Shown here: piece by piece, positions 8,298 through 15,917 of the stretch
Layout of the letters: the number at the start of each line of letters is the position of its first letter
Numbering within the stretch: the stretch's first letter is position 1
NCBI GenBank assembly: GCA_937917505.1
Contig: CALDMQ010000063.1
Coordinates: 1 to 30,356 of the forward strand
Source of the DNA: an uncultured Erysipelotrichaceae bacterium
GTDB lineage: Bacteria; Bacillota_I; Bacilli_A; Erysipelotrichales; Coprobacillaceae
Direction of reading: 5' to 3'
DNA: 30,356 nucleotides
Translations under genes and position numbers: made by a program
The notes under the pieces: generated by a model
The model's database searches: none
The model's input: the letters and a program-made list of their open reading frames with translations, nothing else
Told to the model about the DNA's origin: nothing

Positions 8298-8759
8298 CTA
8301 TTTGAATACCGAATTAAACAACATAAATCCATTTTCAGATACTTTACTAAAATATTTATCAAAAATCTTATATAAATGTTCTAATTGTGTGTATTGAATT
8401 TCATTAAGCACTTCAATTTTTAAAGTATTTTCTTCAAACGATAAATGATTTTCTTTAATATAACTAATTTGAGGAAAACGTTTTTTTAATCCATCAAAAA
8501 TAAATAATGCATATTCTAAAACATCTTGGGATGTATATGATGACATCCAATCAAAAATAAAATCACAAGGATAAGGAAATTTTGCTTTTGCCAAGAAAAG
8601 AAGTCGAACTTCATTTAATGGTACAATACGTGTAGATGAAATATAAAAAACATAAGAATTATCTTTATTGACAACAACACGATCGATTGTTGCTTTTTTT
8701 AGTTCATTTAATTCATCTTGAATATGCAATTGTTCTAATAAAATAAGCATTTGATTCAT
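8298..8759 (-). CDS. polC: DNA polymerase III PolC, N-terminal domain fragment
   Basis: A 153-codon frame with a well-placed start (GGGGAGG about 5 bases before the ATG) immediately downstream of rseP, where polC is expected. The content is the poorly conserved PolC N-terminal domain: predicted alternating helices and strands ending K-V-S-E-N-G-F-M-L-F-N. After that Asn (AAT, 8315..8313), adding one T restores a frame reading F-G-I-Q-I-G-F-E and running into the OB-PHP fragment. The last four codons before the TAG stop are therefore frameshift junk. Identification rests on position, continuity and the total length (about 1448 residues), more than on sequence motifs in this domain itself. Confidence 0.82.
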   Translation of the reverse strand: MNQMLILLEQLHIQDELNELKKATIDRVVVNKDNSYVFYISSTRIVPLNEVRLLFLAKAKFPYPCDFIFDWMSSYTSQDVLEYALFIFDGLKKRFPQISYIKENHLSFEENTLKIEVLNEIQYTQLEHLYKIFDKYFSKVSENGFMLFNSVFK

Positions 8760-8778
8760 TATAATCCTCCCCTTGATA

Positions 8779-8802
8779 CAAAAAGGATAGAAGTTCTATC
8801 CT
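8779..8802 (-). terminator. Intrinsic terminator between rseP and polC
   Basis: On the minus strand AGGATAG and CTATCCT form a 7-bp stem around AACTT, followed by TTTTTG. The 5' arm contains the rseP stop codon (TAG). polC's ribosome binding site follows about 15 bases later and no separate promoter is evident, so partial read-through is likely. Confidence 0.65.
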
Positions 8803-9881
8803 AACATTCTCATAATATCTTGATAAGTGACAAATACCATTAATAATAATACAAGTCCTAATCCTATCATTTGTAAAGTTAATTTTAATTTTTGTGGTAG
8901 TTCTCTACCAACAGCTTTTTCTACTAATGCAAATAAGATTTGACAACCATCAAGTCCTGGAATTGGTAATAAGTTAAAAATCCCAACATTAATAGAGAGC
9001 ATCGCAAGTAAATTAAAAATATATTGAACCTGTCCAGCTTGCGTTACCTCTGCAGTAATTTGATAAATACCGGCTGGACCAGATAATTGTGTTACAGTTT
9101 CTGAAAACTTTGTCACAAGTTGAGCTAAAGCAGAAAATATTGCTGTACTCATTTGTCCAAAAGAAACAAATGTATATTGGAAAGCTTCTGCTATGCTCAT
9201 ATCACGCGTTGCTTGTAATACACCTAAAATATATCGTCCTTCACCCTCGTTATAAGAAACTTTCATTTCAAGTTCTTGAGGCTGACCATCGCGTTCAAAA
9301 TTCATGACAATTGTAATTTCTTGGCGATCAGTTTTCACTTTTTCTTTTGTTAAAGATATATCTTTAAAATCAGAAACAAGAATTTGTGCATTTGTTTCTT
9401 GAATAGTCATTTGTCTAATGACATCACCTTCACACATTCCGTAAATTTGAGCTGGAGAACCTTGTTCAATTTTTCCAATTTGAGCTTCGTTAACTCCAAT
9501 TTGCCCAGAAGTTACATAAACACCAAACAAAACAACAAACGCAAGAACAAAGTTCATAAAAACACCTGCAAAGAAAATAATCACTTTTTGATAAGTTTTT
9601 TTTCCTTTTAACGTTCTTTCTAATGGTATATCTTTTAATTCTTCATTCTCTAATTGATCTTCTTCTCCTGCCATTGCAACAAATCCACCAAAAGGAATAG
9701 CACGAATTTCATATTCAGTTTCTTTTCCTTTTTTAGACCAAATCTTTGGACCAAAACCCATTGAAAATTGAGCACAATAAACTCCAAAAAATTTAGCTGC
9801 TAAAAAATGCCCTAATTCATGAATAATAATAATTGATCCTAAAATTAACAAAAAGACTAAAATATTGATAATGTTTTGCAT
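8796..9881 (-). CDS. rseP: Site-2 protease RseP/RasP
   Basis: Intramembrane zinc metalloprotease (M50) that cleaves transmembrane substrates such as anti-sigma factors and leftover signal peptides. The 361-residue protein has HELGH (21-25) in the first membrane helix, a second helix (about 102-122), a PDZ domain (about 130-215) and the third zinc ligand motif NLLPIPGLDG (303-312), with a final membrane helix near the C-terminus. It begins at the base directly after the dxr stop codon, with AGGAGA inside the end of dxr, so the two are translationally coupled. The order uppS-cdsA-dxr-rseP is that of most Bacillota. Length and motifs indicate an intact gene. Confidence 0.96.
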   Translation of the reverse strand: MQNIINILVFLLILGSIIIIHELGHFLAAKFFGVYCAQFSMGFGPKIWSKKGKETEYEIRAIPFGGFVAMAGEEDQLENEELKDIPLERTLKGKKTYQKVIIFFAGVFMNFVLAFVVLFGVYVTSGQIGVNEAQIGKIEQGSPAQIYGMCEGDVIRQMTIQETNAQILVSDFKDISLTKEKVKTDRQEITIVMNFERDGQPQELEMKVSYNEGEGRYILGVLQATRDMSIAEAFQYTFVSFGQMSTAIFSALAQLVTKFSETVTQLSGPAGIYQITAEVTQAGQVQYIFNLLAMLSINVGIFNLLPIPGLDGCQILFALVEKAVGRELPQKLKLTLQMIGLGLVLLLMVFVTYQDIMRMLG

Positions 9882-11033
9882 CTAATCTTCTCCTACTCTT
9901 TTTTTAACAAAATCTCTTGCCCACGCATCAATTTCTAATAATTGATCTAAAGAAGGATTATCAATCCAAGCATGTGCATTCATCGTTTCTTCTACTAATC
10001 TTTCAATATCTAAAAAACGTATTTTATTTTCTCTAAACAAAGCATTTGCTTGTTCATTAGCTCCATTTAAAACGCAGGGCATAGAACCCCCTTGACGACC
10101 AGCTTTATAAGCAAGTTCAAGTGCTTTAAAACGTTTAAAATCTGGTTTATAAAAATGAAGTGTTCCCACATCAGCTAAAGATAAACGTTTCGCATTCATC
10201 ATTTCAAAACGATTTGGGTAAGTCAAAGCATATTGAATTGGTAATCGCATATCTGGTGTACCTAGTTGAGCAATTACAGCTGTATCCTGATATTCAACCA
10301 TAGAATGAATGATACTTTCTGGATGAATCAAAACTTCAATATCATCATAATCAACATCAAATAACCATTTTGCTTCCATAACCTCTAAACCTTTGTTGAA
10401 TAACGTTGCACTGTCAATCGTGATTTTTGCACCCATATTCCAATTTGGGTGTTTCAATGCTTGTTCAACAGTTACATTCTCTAATTCTTCTCTTGTTTTA
10501 TCTCTAAAACTTCCACCACTAGCAGTTAAGATAATTTTAGAAATCTCATGATGTTGTTCACCATTCATAGATTGAAAAACAGCTGAATGTTCACTATCAA
10601 CTGGTAATAATGACACACCGTATTTTTTAGCAAGCGGAACAATCAAATGTCCAGCCACAACTAAAGTTTCTTTATTTGCTAAAGCGATATCTTTGCTTGC
10701 TTCAATAGCTTTCATTGTCGGTAATAAACCTGCAAATCCTACAATTGCATTTAAAACAATATCAACTTCCTCAATTGTCGCAATAGTCATTAATCCTTCA
10801 GTTCCATAATAAAAACTTTTATCAGGATATTTATCTTGTAAATAGTTATAATCTTCTTTATTTTGAACACAAATATGCCTAACAGAAATATCATTCATAA
10901 TTTCTTCTAATAACTTGATATTTCTTCCTGCACTCATTGCTACAATTTCAAAAAGTTCAGGATGATTTTTAACTACATCAACAGTTTGTGTTCCTATTGA
11001 TCCTGTAACACCTAATACAGTTATCTTTTTCAT
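9882..11033 (-). CDS. dxr: 1-deoxy-D-xylulose 5-phosphate reductoisomerase
   Basis: Second enzyme of the MEP isoprenoid pathway, converting DXP to MEP with NADPH and a divalent metal. The 383-residue protein has the N-terminal dinucleotide-binding G-V-T-G-S-I-G-T (8-15), L-A-N-K-E-T-L, the metal-binding P-V-D-S-E-H-S-A, S-G-G-S-F-R-D, and the active-site H-P-N-W-N-M-G and N-K-G-L-E-V-M-E-A motifs. It lies three bases after cdsA and directly before rseP. Clustering with uppS makes sense because the pathway supplies the isoprenyl diphosphates that UppS elongates into the wall-lipid carrier. All expected motifs are present. Confidence 0.97.
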   Translation of the reverse strand: MKKITVLGVTGSIGTQTVDVVKNHPELFEIVAMSAGRNIKLLEEIMNDISVRHICVQNKEDYNYLQDKYPDKSFYYGTEGLMTIATIEEVDIVLNAIVGFAGLLPTMKAIEASKDIALANKETLVVAGHLIVPLAKKYGVSLLPVDSEHSAVFQSMNGEQHHEISKIILTASGGSFRDKTREELENVTVEQALKHPNWNMGAKITIDSATLFNKGLEVMEAKWLFDVDYDDIEVLIHPESIIHSMVEYQDTAVIAQLGTPDMRLPIQYALTYPNRFEMMNAKRLSLADVGTLHFYKPDFKRFKALELAYKAGRQGGSMPCVLNGANEQANALFRENKIRFLDIERLVEETMNAHAWIDNPSLDQLLEIDAWARDFVKKRVGED

Positions 11034-11036
11034 ATA

Positions 11037-11822
11037 TTACACCCCCAATGCTATAAAATGAAGTAACACACCTAAAACCATGGCATTAAACAATAACGAA
11101 TCAAAACGATCTAACACACCACCATGTCCAGGAAATAATTGAGAATAATCTTTGACTTCAAAAGTTCTCTTAATACTACTAAAAGTTAAATCTCCAATTT
11201 GTCCAGTAACAGTTAAAATTAAACATGTCATAACAAAAAATACTAAAGGAATATCTATTTGAATATATGCTCCATAAGCAACAGAAAGTACAGTTCCAAG
11301 TAACATTCCGCCCAATGACCCTTCGATTGTCTTTTTTGGAGAAAGACGAGGATTCAATTTATGTTTACCAAAGAACATTCCTGTAAAATAAGCCCCTGTA
11401 TCAGTTCCAAATGTCGCTAAAGCAATAATAATCAAATAATTAATTCCATAATTCATACGAAGTTGATAGAGGATATGGAACCCCATTGCTATTAAAACAC
11501 CCGCAGTAAAATAATAGCAAACACGCGTAAAATTCATGCCATCATCAAACATACTACAAGCAAGTAAAGCAATCATATAAAGTAAAATAATTTCTGTTCG
11601 AATAAAGAAGGCATGTTCTAAAAATAAAGAATAGAACATAAAAATACCAACAAGTGGATATAAATAAATATTTGCTTTTGGTCGATCACAGATAGATAAC
11701 ATTTCAAAAACACCGCCAGCTGCTAATGCAGCAATCATAAGTTGAAACGGTATTTGTCCAATGATAACACATGGTAAAATAACCGCAATTAAAACAATAG
11801 CAGTAATAATACGCGTTTTCAT
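11037..11822 (-). CDS. cdsA: Phosphatidate cytidylyltransferase (CDP-diglyceride synthase)
   Basis: Integral membrane enzyme that makes CDP-diacylglycerol from phosphatidic acid and CTP for phospholipid synthesis. The 261-residue protein has about seven hydrophobic segments. Near the C-terminus it carries the family signature: S-S-I-K-R, then K-D, then L-F-P-G-H-G-G-V-L-D-R-F-D-S, holding the catalytic and metal-binding acidic residues. Its ATG overlaps the uppS stop (4-base overlap), and dxr follows after three bases. Length is typical for the family. Confidence 0.96.
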   Translation of the reverse strand: MKTRIITAIVLIAVILPCVIIGQIPFQLMIAALAAGGVFEMLSICDRPKANIYLYPLVGIFMFYSLFLEHAFFIRTEIILLYMIALLACSMFDDGMNFTRVCYYFTAGVLIAMGFHILYQLRMNYGINYLIIIALATFGTDTGAYFTGMFFGKHKLNPRLSPKKTIEGSLGGMLLGTVLSVAYGAYIQIDIPLVFFVMTCLILTVTGQIGDLTFSSIKRTFEVKDYSQLFPGHGGVLDRFDSLLFNAMVLGVLLHFIALGV

Positions 11823-12568
11823 TTTATAACACCTCCAAAACGTCTTTCTCTTCCTTGATAAATAGCAATAGCTCTATGAAGTTCATGTTCATCAAAATCA
11901 GGCCATAATGTTTCATCAAACACGAATTCAGCATACGCCAATTGCCAAGGCAAAAAATTAGACAAACGACATTCTCCACTACTTCTTACCATTAAATCTA
12001 CCGGTGGTAAATCAGCAGTCATTAAATGTTTTTCAAAATAATCTTCAGTAATATCATCTAAAGAAATTTCATTATTTTTATATTGTTCACAAATTCTCTT
12101 TGTTGTTTGAACAATTTCATCACGTCCACCGTAAATAAATGCAAAAGTCAAAATCAATCCTGTATTTGATGCTGTACGATCAATAGCAACTTGAATAATA
12201 TCTTGTGTTTCTTGTGGAGCCATTTCTAAATGTCCAATATAGCGAATTTGAACATTATTACCAATCAACTCTTCTAGATACAAATCAAAAAACTCTTTAG
12301 GGAGCTTAAAGATATATTTTACTTCACTTGCCTCTCTTTTAAAATTTTCAGTAGAGAAAGCATAAACCGTCATTGCTTTAACACCTAAACGATTGGCTTC
12401 TAAAGCAAGTGTACGAATTGTCTTAGTTCCTTCATGATGACCATAAGTACGTGGCATCTTTCTTCTCTTTGCCCATCTTCCATTACCATCCATAATAAAT
12501 GCAATATGGGTAGGTATATTATTCATATCTAAATCATAATTTTCCTTTTTCTTTTTATTAAAAAACAT
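11819..12568 (-). CDS. uppS: Undecaprenyl diphosphate synthase
   Basis: Cis-prenyltransferase that extends farnesyl diphosphate to undecaprenyl diphosphate, the lipid carrier for peptidoglycan. The 249-residue protein shows H-I-A-F-I-M-D-G-N-G-R-W-A with catalytic Asp27, V-Y-A-F-S-T-E-N, and the C-terminal R-S-S-G-E and S-N-F-L-P-W-Q-L-A-Y-A-E-F motifs. One oddity: the nearly invariant Asn of the N-Y-G-G-R motif reads Ile145 here (ATT for AAT at 12134..12136). The ATG follows GAGGTGAG. A promoter-like element and a terminator lie upstream, so transcription of the uppS-cdsA-dxr-rseP group may restart here. Confidence 0.95.
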   Translation of the reverse strand: MFFNKKKKENYDLDMNNIPTHIAFIMDGNGRWAKRRKMPRTYGHHEGTKTIRTLALEANRLGVKAMTVYAFSTENFKREASEVKYIFKLPKEFFDLYLEELIGNNVQIRYIGHLEMAPQETQDIIQVAIDRTASNTGLILTFAFIYGGRDEIVQTTKRICEQYKNNEISLDDITEDYFEKHLMTADLPPVDLMVRSSGECRLSNFLPWQLAYAEFVFDETLWPDFDEHELHRAIAIYQGRERRFGGVIK

Positions 12569-12590
12569 AATCTCACCTCATACTGCGTTC

Positions 12591-12599
12591 ATTATATCA
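12591..12599 (-). promoter_or_regulatory. Extended -10 promoter upstream of uppS
   Basis: The minus strand reads TGATATAAT, a perfect extended -10, 23 bases before the uppS start codon. It sits just after the frr terminator. The -35 region is poor (TTTTAT at a 17-base spacing), which an extended -10 can tolerate. It would drive uppS-cdsA-dxr-rseP. Confidence 0.5.
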
Positions 12600-12611
12600 A
12601 AATTTTAAATA

Positions 12612-12640
12612 TAATAAAAGAGAATAGTCTCCTATTCTCT
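12612..12640 (-). terminator. Intrinsic terminator after frr
   Basis: AGAGAATAG and CTATTCTCT form a perfect 9-bp stem with a four-base loop (12619..12640), followed on the minus strand by TTTTATTAT. The 5' arm includes the frr stop codon TAG. It closes the rpsB-tsf-pyrH-frr unit. Confidence 0.75.
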
Positions 12641-13184
12641 AAACAGTTAACAATTCTTCTTCTTTATCTTTAGTAAGAGCATCAACTTTTTTAACATATT
12701 CATCTGTTAATTTTTGAACTTTTTCTTTACTTTGTTTCACTTGATCTTCAGGTAAATCTGCACCTTCTACATCATCATTAGCACTACGTCTAATATTTCT
12801 TAATGCAACCTTCGCATCTTCAGCATATTTTTTTACTTGCTTAACAAAATCTTTTCTTCTTTCTTCTGTTAATGGTGGAATTGTAATACGAATCACTTCA
12901 CCATCATTTTGAGGAGTTAAACCTAAATTTGCTTCAAAAATAGCATGTTCAATATCTTTTAAGATACTTTTATCATATGGTTTTACAACCAATTGACGAC
13001 CTTCTACAACAGAAATACCTGAAGTTTGATTTAAAGGTGTTTTTTCTCCCCAGTAATCAACCATAACGCGATCTAACATATTAGGGTTTGCACGTCCAGC
13101 TCTTACTGTTGATAATTCATTATTAAAAGCCTCAATTGTTTTATTCATTTTTTCTTTTGTTTCTTCTAAAATTAAATTCAACAT
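12639..13184 (-). CDS. frr: Ribosome recycling factor
   Basis: RRF splits post-termination ribosomes together with EF-G. The 181-residue protein matches the family in length and shows the conserved L-S-T-V-R-A-G-R-A-N-P-N-M-L-D segment, the P-x-N-Q-x-x-x-I-S-V-V-E-G-R strand, and the long C-terminal three-helix bundle with R-R-S-A-N-D-D-V. Longer in-frame starts overlapping pyrH are possible. The ATG at 13184 is preferred because AAAGGAG lies 9 bases upstream, inside the last codons of pyrH. The single-base gap to the pyrH stop indicates coupled translation. Confidence 0.96.
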   Translation of the reverse strand: MLNLILEETKEKMNKTIEAFNNELSTVRAGRANPNMLDRVMVDYWGEKTPLNQTSGISVVEGRQLVVKPYDKSILKDIEHAIFEANLGLTPQNDGEVIRITIPPLTEERRKDFVKQVKKYAEDAKVALRNIRRSANDDVEGADLPEDQVKQSKEKVQKLTDEYVKKVDALTKDKEEELLTV

Positions 13185-13185
13185 C

Positions 13186-13905
13186 TTATTCTTCTCCTTT
13201 AGAAATAGTCGTACCAATTAATTCACCATTACAAGCTTTTGCAATGTTTCCATCTTCTTGCATATTAAATACACACAAATCAATACCATTATCTTTACAC
13301 AAAGTAATTGCAGTTTGATCCATAATATGTAAATCTTCATTTAATACATCTAAATATGTAATATGATCATATTTTTTCGCATTTGGATTTACTTTTGGAT
13401 CATCTGAATAAACACCATCAACACCATTTTTAGCCATTAAAATGACATCAGCATTCACTTCAGCAGCACGAAGTGCAGCAGTTGTATCAGTTGTAAAGAA
13501 AGGACTTCCAGTACCTGCGCCAAAAATAACAATTCTCCCTTTTTCTAAATGACGTAAAGCACGTCTACGAATATATGGCTCAGCAACTTCTTTCATATCA
13601 ATAGCAGATAATAAACGTGTATCAACACCAATAGTTTCCAAAGCATTTTGTAAAGCCATACCATTCATAACAGTTGCTAACATTCCCATATAATCTGCAG
13701 CAGCTCTTTCCATACCCATATCACTACCTGTTTTACCACGCCAAATATTTCCACCACCACATACGATAGCAATCTCAACACCTAAATCCTTAGCATCTTT
13801 AATTTGACGAGCAATATCAGCAACAACAATTGGATTAATACCAAAACCTTTTTCACCTGCTAACGCTTCACCACTTACTTTTAACAAAACACGATTGTAC
13901 TTCAT
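13186..13905 (-). CDS. pyrH: UMP kinase
   Basis: Hexameric bacterial UMP kinase of the amino acid kinase fold, making UDP from UMP and ATP. The 239-residue protein carries L-L-K-V-S-G-E-A-L (7-15), C-G-G-G-N-I-W-R-G, A-A-D-Y-M-G-M-L-A-T, and F-G-A-G-T-G-S-P-F-F-T-T-D-T-T. It sits between tsf and frr, the near-universal bacterial order. The ATG follows AAAGGAGAATTATT. Complete and typical. Confidence 0.97.
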   Translation of the reverse strand: MKYNRVLLKVSGEALAGEKGFGINPIVVADIARQIKDAKDLGVEIAIVCGGGNIWRGKTGSDMGMERAAADYMGMLATVMNGMALQNALETIGVDTRLLSAIDMKEVAEPYIRRRALRHLEKGRIVIFGAGTGSPFFTTDTTAALRAAEVNADVILMAKNGVDGVYSDDPKVNPNAKKYDHITYLDVLNEDLHIMDQTAITLCKDNGIDLCVFNMQEDGNIAKACNGELIGTTISKGEE

Positions 13906-13930
13906 AATAATTCTCCTTTATTTTACAAGA

Positions 13931-13950
13931 AAAGGGCACAAAAAGTGTCC
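13931..13950 (-). terminator. Weak terminator-like hairpin between tsf and pyrH
   Basis: On the minus strand GGACAC and GTGCCC flank a T-rich loop and are followed by TTTTC. One A-C mismatch in the RNA weakens the stem. It may modestly reduce expression of pyrH and frr relative to tsf. Confidence 0.35.
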
Positions 13951-13965
13951 TCCCCCGATTATTTT

Positions 13966-14853
13966 TTACCCCTTAATTTGAGCAGCAACTTCGTCAGCGA
14001 AGTTTTCTTCTCTTTTTTGTAAACCTTCACCAACTTGATAACGTACCATTTCTAAAACTTGACCATTACCTAAATATTGAGCCACTGTCATATCAGGATC
14101 TTTAATAAATTCTTGATCTACTAAGCACATTTCTTTTAAATTTTTATTTAAACGACCTTCAACCATTTTTTCAATAATGTTTTCTGGTTTTGGTTTTGCA
14201 CTTGCAGCGTTTTCTTCTAAAGCTTGAGTTCTTAATACATGTAATTCTCTATCTAACACTTCAGCAGGAATAGCTGTTCTGTCGATATATTGAGGTGCAC
14301 TAGCAGCAACATGCATAGCAATATCTTTAGCTTTATCAGCATCAGTATTTGCTAATTTAACTAAGGCAGACATTTTTCCACCCATATGTGAGTATGAACC
14401 AAATGTTTCATCAGCATTTTTAGTTAATACAGTAAATCTTCTTAAACTTAATTTTTCTCCAATTTTGCCGCTCTTTTCAGCAATAACTGTTTCTAAATCT
14501 TTACCTTCAAGATCTAATTTTAATGCAGCTTCAACATCAGTTGGATTTCCTTTTAAAATAGTTGATGCGATTAAATGAACTAATTCTTGGAATTCAGCAT
14601 TTTTAGCTACGAAGTCTGTTTCAGAGTTTACTTCAACAATTGCTGCTGCGTCTCCATCAACAACAAAAGCAGTTAAACCTTCAGCAGCGATACGATCTGC
14701 TTTCTTTGCAGCTTTTGCAATTCCTTTTTCTCTTAACCAGTCGAAAGATGCTTCTAAATCACCATCACATGCTTCTAATGCTTTTTTACAATCCATCATT
14801 CCAGCACCAGTTTTTTCACGTAATTCTTTTACTAATTTTGCACTAATTGCCAT
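13966..14853 (-). CDS. tsf: Translation elongation factor Ts
   Basis: EF-Ts is the nucleotide exchange factor for EF-Tu. The 295-residue protein has the N-terminal UBA-like domain with L-R-E-K-T-G-A-G-M-M-D-C-K-K-A-L and the core with V-E-V-N-S-E-T-D-F-V-A-K-N, the EF-Tu contact motif. Domains through to the C-terminal helical region follow. An ATG five codons upstream overlaps the ribosome binding site GGAGG, so the ATG at 14853 is chosen. It follows rpsB across a hairpin terminator, a common layout that lets rpsB and tsf differ in level. Confidence 0.97.
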   Translation of the reverse strand: MAISAKLVKELREKTGAGMMDCKKALEACDGDLEASFDWLREKGIAKAAKKADRIAAEGLTAFVVDGDAAAIVEVNSETDFVAKNAEFQELVHLIASTILKGNPTDVEAALKLDLEGKDLETVIAEKSGKIGEKLSLRRFTVLTKNADETFGSYSHMGGKMSALVKLANTDADKAKDIAMHVAASAPQYIDRTAIPAEVLDRELHVLRTQALEENAASAKPKPENIIEKMVEGRLNKNLKEMCLVDQEFIKDPDMTVAQYLGNGQVLEMVRYQVGEGLQKREENFADEVAAQIKG

Positions 14854-14876
14854 TTTCTTTTCCTCCATTAATTTTT

Positions 14877-14905
14877 ATAAAAAAAGGAAAGCCTCGGCCT
14901 TCCTT
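14877..14905 (-). terminator. Intrinsic terminator between rpsB and tsf
   Basis: AAGGAAGGC and GCTTTCCTT (with one G-U pair) form a 9-bp stem with a CGAG loop on the minus strand, followed by TTTTTT. The tsf ribosome binding site lies just downstream and no new promoter is visible, so it most likely acts as a partial terminator. Confidence 0.7.
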
Positions 14906-14912
14906 AAATTAA

Positions 14913-15770
14913 CTATGCTTCAGTTTTTTGTTCAGCTTCAGCTGGTTTGCTTACTTCAGCAGTTTTTCTAGGACGAGCATTGTTTTTATATCTTGGTCCT
15001 CTTTGTTTGCTTTCTTCTACAGAAGCAACAGCATCATTCATTGATACTTCTTTATCATCTTCATCTTTAACATAAGCAACAGTTAAAGGTTCACCTTTTG
15101 CTTCACATACAGCATCAGCCATTGCAGCAACGATTAATTTAACTGCTCTAATAGCATCATCGTTTGCTGGGATTACATAATCCACTTCATCAGGATCACA
15201 GTTTGTATCAACGATACCGAATACTGGAATTCCTAAAATTTTAGCTTCAGCCACAGCGTTATGTTCAACTTTAGGATCTACTACAAATAAAGCATTTGGT
15301 AATCTTCTCATTTCTTTGATACCACCTAAGTTCTTTTCTAACTTAGCTTTTTCTTTCATCATTAAGACTGCTTCTTTTTTAGTAAATAATTCTAAAGTTC
15401 CGTCTTCTTCCATTTTTTCTAATTCTTTTAATCTTCTAATTCTCTTTTGAATAGTTTTGAAGTTTGTTAAAGTTCCACCTAACCAACGAGAATTAACATA
15501 GAAGCTTCCAGATCTTTCTGCTTCTTCTTTAACAGCTTCTTGAGCTTGTTTTTTAGTTCCTACAAAAAGAACTTTTCCACCTTTAGCAACGATATCCATT
15601 AAAGCTGTATAAGCTTCATCGATTTTATCAGATGATTTCTTTAAATCAATAATGTAGATCCCGTTTCTTGCAGTGAAGATGTATGGAGCCATTTTTGGAT
15701 TCCATCTTTTTGTTTGATGCCCGAAGTGAACACCAACTTCTAATAATTTTTTCATTGAAATTACTGCCAT
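14913..15770 (-). CDS. rpsB: Small ribosomal subunit protein uS2
   Basis: Ribosomal protein S2, 285 residues from the chosen start. Visible marks are the N-terminal L-L-E-V-G-V-H-F-G-H-Q-T-K-R-W-N-P-K-M, F-V-G-T-K-K-Q-A, W-L-G-G-T-L-T-N-F-K-T and P-D-E-V-D-Y-V-I-P-A-N-D-D-A. The C-terminus extends about 40 residues past the B. subtilis protein as a charged, Ala/Glu/Lys-rich and probably disordered tail. Longer in-frame starts exist. The ATG at 15770 is preferred because AAAGGAGG lies 8 bases upstream of it. It opens the rpsB-tsf-pyrH-frr operon behind a good promoter. Confidence 0.97.
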   Translation of the reverse strand: MAVISMKKLLEVGVHFGHQTKRWNPKMAPYIFTARNGIYIIDLKKSSDKIDEAYTALMDIVAKGGKVLFVGTKKQAQEAVKEEAERSGSFYVNSRWLGGTLTNFKTIQKRIRRLKELEKMEEDGTLELFTKKEAVLMMKEKAKLEKNLGGIKEMRRLPNALFVVDPKVEHNAVAEAKILGIPVFGIVDTNCDPDEVDYVIPANDDAIRAVKLIVAAMADAVCEAKGEPLTVAYVKDEDDKEVSMNDAVASVEESKQRGPRYKNNARPRKTAEVSKPAEAEQKTEA

Positions 15771-15878
15771 TGTAACTTCCTCCTTTTTGTTTTTTTCCTC
15801 CATTGTTTCTAACATTTTTCACCATTTCTGGCACTCGAAAAACGAATTCACAATGTGTGTATTTTTAATACCTGAGAT

Positions 15879-15907
15879 ATAATACCATAAACAATCACAA
15901 AAAACAA
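15879..15907 (-). promoter_or_regulatory. Sigma-A-type promoter for rpsB-tsf-pyrH-frr
   Basis: On the minus strand: -35 TTGTTT (15902..15907), a 17-base spacer and an extended -10 TGGTATTAT (TATTAT at 15879..15884). Transcription would begin near 15872, leaving a leader of roughly 100 nt before rpsB. The leader can form small hairpins (for example GTATT/AATAC); whether S2 binds it, as in some bacteria, cannot be judged here. Confidence 0.65.
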
Positions 15908-15917
15908 GATATATTCC

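Noticed and set aside
15646..15834. 62-codon frame overlapping the rpsB start
   Set aside because: It is a shifted frame over the rpsB leader and first codons with no supporting site.
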